A stretch of 16,164 nucleotides of DNA, from the NCBI GenBank assembly GCA_030626365.1, contig DAOUPC010000020.1, forward strand, positions 1-16,164, read 5' to 3'. The position numbers and the translations under genes were made by a program. This DNA comes from Paracoccaceae bacterium (GTDB lineage: Bacteria > Pseudomonadota > Alphaproteobacteria > Rhodobacterales > Rhodobacteraceae). The notes under the pieces are model-generated. The model had not been told where the DNA came from and searched no databases. It was given only the letters and a program-made list of their open reading frames with translations. Positions 13,603 through 16,164 of this stretch are shown piece after piece. How positions within the stretch are numbered: position 1 is the stretch's first letter; every line of letters begins with the position of its first letter.

Positions 13603-14997
13603 TCACATGTGAATCACACGCCCATAGGCATCCAGAACGCTTTCGTGCATCATTTCCGACAGGGTCGGATGCGGGAACACGGTGTTCATCAGGTCCTCTT
13701 CGGTGGTCTCTAACTGGCGACCCACCACATAGCCTTGTATCAGTTCGGTCACTTCGGCCCCGATCATATGCGCGCCCAGCAATTCGCCGGTTTTGGCGTC
13801 AAAGATGGTTTTGACCAGGCCTTCGGCCTCGCCCAGGGCGATCGCCTTGCCGTTGCCGATGAACGGGAACCGCCCGACCTTGATGTCATAACCCAGTTCC
13901 TTGGCTTTTGCCTCGGTATAGCCGACCGAGGCCACCTGCGGGTGGCAATAGGTGCAGCCCGCGATGCTTTCGGGTTTCACGGGGTGCGGTTTGCCCCCGG
14001 CGATCAGTTCGGCCACCATGACACCTTCGTGGCTGGCCTTGTGCGCCAGCCAGGGCGCCCCGGCGATGTCGCCAATGGCATAAAGCCCGTCCACCCCGGT
14101 GCGGCAATATTCATCCGTCACCACATGGGTACGGTCCAGTTTCACGCCCAGCGATTCAAGCCCCAGGTTTTCAACATTGCCGATGATGCCGACCGCGGAA
14201 ATCACCGTGTCGAAATCGTGTTTTTCGACCTTGCCCTTAACCTCGATATGCGCGGTTATCTTGTCCTTGGCGCGGTCCAGTTGCTTGACCATCGCCTTTT
14301 CCATGATGGTCATGCCCTGTTTAACGAACTGTTTCTTGGCAAATTTGCTGATTTCCACGTCTTCGACCGGCAACACCCGGTCCATCACCTCGACCACGGT
14401 CGTGTCCGCGCCCAGCGTGTTGTAAAAGCTGGCGAATTCAATGCCAATCGCACCCGATCCGATCACCAAAAGCCGTTTTGGCATATGCGGCGGGTTCAGC
14501 GCGTACTTATAGGTCCAGACCCGTTTTCCGTCGGCCTCAAGCCCCGGCAATTCGCGCGCACGCGCGCCGGTGGCCAGAACGATGTTTCGGGCGGTCAGTT
14601 CCTCGACGCCCTTGTCGGTCGTGACGCTGACGCGCCCCTTGGCAGGCAGGGTCGCCTGCCCCATGACCACGGTGATCTTGTTCTTTTTCATCAGATGCCC
14701 GATGCCGCCCGACAATTGCGCCGCCACCCCGCGCGAACGTTTGACGACCGCCGCAAGATCATAACTGATCTTGTCAGCCTTCAGGCCGAATTCACCGGCG
14801 CGCTGCATCAGGTGGAACACCTCGGCGCTGCGCAGCAGTGCCTTGGTCGGAATGCAGCCCCAGTTCAGGCAGATACCGCCCAGATGTTCGCGTTCAACAA
14901 TCGCGACCTTAAGGCCCAGTTGCGCACCACGAATGGCCGCGACATAGCCACCCGGCCCGGCACCGATTACGATCAGATCAAAGGATTTTGCGGTCAT
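13603..14997 (-). CDS. lpdA: Dihydrolipoyl dehydrogenase (E3)
   Basis: FAD enzyme that reoxidises the lipoyl groups of the pyruvate and 2-oxoglutarate dehydrogenase complexes (or glycine cleavage) and makes NADH. The 464-residue protein has FAD motif IGAGPGGYVAA (11-21), redox pair C43 and C48 in GGICLNWGCIPTKA, NAD motif VIGSGAIGIEF (178-188), FAD-binding YAIGDIAGAP, and the catalytic His-Glu pair H443/E448 in PHPTLSEMMHES. The usual HxH before PTLSE reads FPH, but the catalytic His is kept. The start has GAGGG six bases upstream. It ends 137 bases before the purM coding region and is not next to E1 or E2 genes here, so its complex cannot be decided. An AT-rich palindromic site precedes it. 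Confidence 0.95.
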   Translation of the reverse strand: MTAKSFDLIVIGAGPGGYVAAIRGAQLGLKVAIVEREHLGGICLNWGCIPTKALLRSAEVFHLMQRAGEFGLKADKISYDLAAVVKRSRGVAAQLSGGIGHLMKKNKITVVMGQATLPAKGRVSVTTDKGVEELTARNIVLATGARARELPGLEADGKRVWTYKYALNPPHMPKRLLVIGSGAIGIEFASFYNTLGADTTVVEVMDRVLPVEDVEISKFAKKQFVKQGMTIMEKAMVKQLDRAKDKITAHIEVKGKVEKHDFDTVISAVGIIGNVENLGLESLGVKLDRTHVVTDEYCRTGVDGLYAIGDIAGAPWLAHKASHEGVMVAELIAGGKPHPVKPESIAGCTYCHPQVASVGYTEAKAKELGYDIKVGRFPFIGNGKAIALGEAEGLVKTIFDAKTGELLGAHMIGAEVTELIQGYVVGRQLETTEEDLMNTVFPHPTLSEMMHESVLDAYGRVIHM

Positions 14998-15022
14998 GTC
15001 ATTCCCTCGCCACAGGCGGTTT

Positions 15023-15047
15023 AAAAAACTAGTTTACCGTTAAACTA
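15023..15047 (-). promoter_or_regulatory. Palindromic operator candidate upstream of lpdA
   Basis: TAGTTTA (15030-15036) and TAAACTA (15041-15047) form a perfect seven-base inverted repeat with spacer CCGT. A second palindrome, AAACTAGTTT (15026-15035), overlaps it, so three GTTTA-like half-sites lie in alternating orientation in a strongly AT-rich patch. It ends about 30 bases before the lpdA ATG. TTGAAG at 15065-15060 (minus) could be a -35 box with the -10 inside the palindrome. A dimeric repressor site is likely; the regulator is not recognised. Confidence 0.42.
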
Positions 15048-15128
15048 CTTTTGTGATTGCTTCAATAACCATTCTGCCCGGCATATCGGCGCACACCATC
15101 GCCCGCCCATTCTATACAATTCAGACCA

Positions 15129-15156
15129 TTGACGCTAGGACGGACACACATAACAG
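15129..15156 (+). promoter_or_regulatory. Candidate promoter of the small coiled-coil gene
   Basis: TTGACG (15129-15134) and TAACAG (15151-15156) are separated by 16 bases, about 70 bases before the ATG at 15226. The -10 box is poor. Visual call. Confidence 0.28.
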
Positions 15157-15225
15157 CCGCGCGCAACAGGCCCTGATTGCGCACACGACAACAATTTCAC
15201 AGTAAGATTTCCGCGAGGTTCAAGA

Positions 15226-15657
15226 ATGCTGAAGACCCTAAAGGATCTGGCCATCGCCATGATAAACGCGACCCTGATCCTGCTTGTCCTGTGTCTGTTT
15301 CTGGCTTGGAAGGTGACGAACAAGGCTGATGCGCTGTCATCGCAATTTGCCCGGAACCTGATAACTGTTCAACCGCTGCGCGACGACATTCAGGCGGTCA
15401 CAAATGAACTGGCCGCATTACGAGGCGATCTGGCCCGGATAGCGGAACAAACAGAAGGGGTACGCCCCGCCAATCTGGCGCGCATCGAGACGCGCGTACA
15501 AAAGATGGAAACCCAAGTGAACGGCGCGCTTGGGGCGGTCAGCGATTTGTCACAGGCCCCGGCCCGGCTGATGGATCACGCGATTGACACCGCCGCCGAC
15601 AGGCTGACGCAGGGTATCCATGATATCCGCAACTGTTCTGCGCCGCCCAAAAGCTAG
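15226..15657 (+). CDS. Small membrane-anchored coiled-coil protein, unknown function
   Basis: Protein of 143 residues, not assigned to a known family. One hydrophobic segment near the N-terminus (about 13-29, ATLILLVLCLFLAW) should anchor it in the inner membrane. Because MLKTLKDLAIAMIN before it carries lysines, the rest probably faces the periplasm (inference). Residues 45-105 look like a coiled coil (LRDDIQAVTNELAALRGDLARIAEQ, shortened). A single Cys stands near the C-terminus (IRNCSAPPKS). GAGG lies about ten bases before the ATG. It diverges from lpdA and its stop is only four bases from the end of the convergent DUF924 gene. Codon use and base composition fit the neighbours, so the frame is probably real. 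Confidence 0.7.
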   Translation: MLKTLKDLAIAMINATLILLVLCLFLAWKVTNKADALSSQFARNLITVQPLRDDIQAVTNELAALRGDLARIAEQTEGVRPANLARIETRVQKMETQVNGALGAVSDLSQAPARLMDHAIDTAADRLTQGIHDIRNCSAPPKS

Positions 15658-15661
15658 GCGG

Positions 15662-16164
15662 TCAGCCAACCGCCTGAAGCTGGCGCACCGTCTGGCCATA
15701 ACCGCCCGCCAGGACATAATCTGCCTCGGGGTTGGTTGCGGCGCGGCTTAGCACCTTGTTGCGGAACGGGAAACGGCCAAACAGGCGGATCACCTCGCGG
15801 TGGGCGCGCGCATCCAGCAGGTTGCCCCTGGATCGCTGGCACATCAGGCGCACACAGCGTTCCTGATCACACAGGTTTTCCGAATGCATCAGCGGCATGT
15901 AAAAGAACTGCCGGGCCGGTTCGTCGACACGCATGTCCCAGCCCTTGTCCACCGCCGCCTTTGCGGCCGACAGTGCAATGCGGTCTGACGCGAACGCCCT
16001 GGGGTCATCGCGGAACATGTTGCGCGAAAACTGATCAGTCAGGATGATATAGGCCAGCGCCCCGGTGGGATAGGTCAGCCACAGCGCATATTGCCCGTCA
16101 ATGACCCCTTCCCAGGTGGTTCGGAACCGGGCCAGTATCTCGGCGTCCAACGCCGCATCCTGAA
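15662..16164 (-). CDS. DUF924 family protein (N-terminus cut by the right edge)
   Basis: The visible 166 residues match DUF924, an all-helical family of unknown biochemical function (TPR-like fold predicted). Signatures are GALAYIILTDQFSRNMFRDD (split here), WDMRVDEPARQFFYMPLMHSE, DQERCVRLM, and AHREVIRLFGRFPFRNKVL, followed by AGGYGQTVRQL at the end. The frame is open to the window edge (ALDAEILARF), and the family has about 15-30 more residues with a DVLxFW motif, so the true start lies outside. A TTG at 16150 is not the start. It is convergent with the coiled-coil gene. No enzyme activity can be claimed. Confidence 0.9.
   Translation of the reverse strand, partial: QDAALDAEILARFRTTWEGVIDGQYALWLTYPTGALAYIILTDQFSRNMFRDDPRAFASDRIALSAAKAAVDKGWDMRVDEPARQFFYMPLMHSENLCDQERCVRLMCQRSRGNLLDARAHREVIRLFGRFPFRNKVLSRAATNPEADYVLAGGYGQTVRQLQAVG

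Noticed and set aside
13735..15024. Plus-strand open frame of 429 codons antisense to lpdA
   Set aside because: Shadow frame caused by GC-rich codon use. The composition is His/Gln/Arg-rich with no family motif, and the minus strand holds an unmistakable dihydrolipoyl dehydrogenase.
1..16164. CRISPR arrays, tRNA or rRNA genes, insertion sequences, phage or toxin-antitoxin genes
   Set aside because: None seen: no regular repeat-spacer pattern, no tRNA-like cloverleaf, and every strong frame belongs to a housekeeping or conserved family.

Overview
The window looks like an ordinary chromosomal segment of a GC-rich alphaproteobacterium of the Rhodobacterales (Roseobacter-like). The evidence is the gene families: a DUF1476 ATP-synthase zeta subunit, a homocysteine methyltransferase beside a separate corrinoid protein and DUF1638, a PurS/PurQ pair, and RNase E with an alphaproteobacterial insertion in its S1 domain. 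A small intergenic element of a kind I remember from roseobacter genomes also occurs twice. No rRNA, tRNA, CRISPR array, transposase, integrase or phage gene was seen, and I see no complete unknown defence or mobile system.

Left part (1-5960, all on the minus strand). Reading leftwards: purC, purS, purQ (two steps of purine synthesis), then dctB and dctD (a sensor kinase and response regulator of the C4-dicarboxylate type), a gene-free stretch of about 570 bases, and the start of rne, which leaves the window. purS and purQ overlap by one base, dctB begins 36 bases after purQ, and dctB and dctD are 15 bases apart. One long transcript linking purine genes to dctBD is therefore possible. The DctD-like protein lacks the GAFTGA loop that contacts sigma-54.

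Centre (6133-9290, plus strand). Divergent from purC lies the zeta subunit of F1Fo-ATP synthase. After it come a zinc homocysteine S-methyltransferase, a B12-binding corrinoid protein and a DUF1638 protein. The last two are almost contiguous. Together they look like part of a methionine synthase split over separate genes. The methyltetrahydrofolate-binding and reactivation parts are not in the window.

Right part (9361-16164). sufE (minus) and a small lipoprotein gene (plus) diverge. Then come rnd (RNase D), purN and purM on the minus strand. purM and purN overlap by four bases and end in a clear hairpin terminator, whose loop overlaps a good candidate promoter for rnd. Next are lpdA (dihydrolipoyl dehydrogenase, minus) with an AT-rich palindromic operator candidate just upstream, a small membrane-anchored coiled-coil protein (plus), and a DUF924 protein (minus) cut by the right edge.

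Much of the window therefore concerns one-carbon and purine metabolism: PurC, PurS, PurQ, PurM and PurN for IMP synthesis, and a methionine-cycle methyltransferase module drawing on the same folate pool. Promoters, operators and leader structures were judged by eye and are less certain than the genes.
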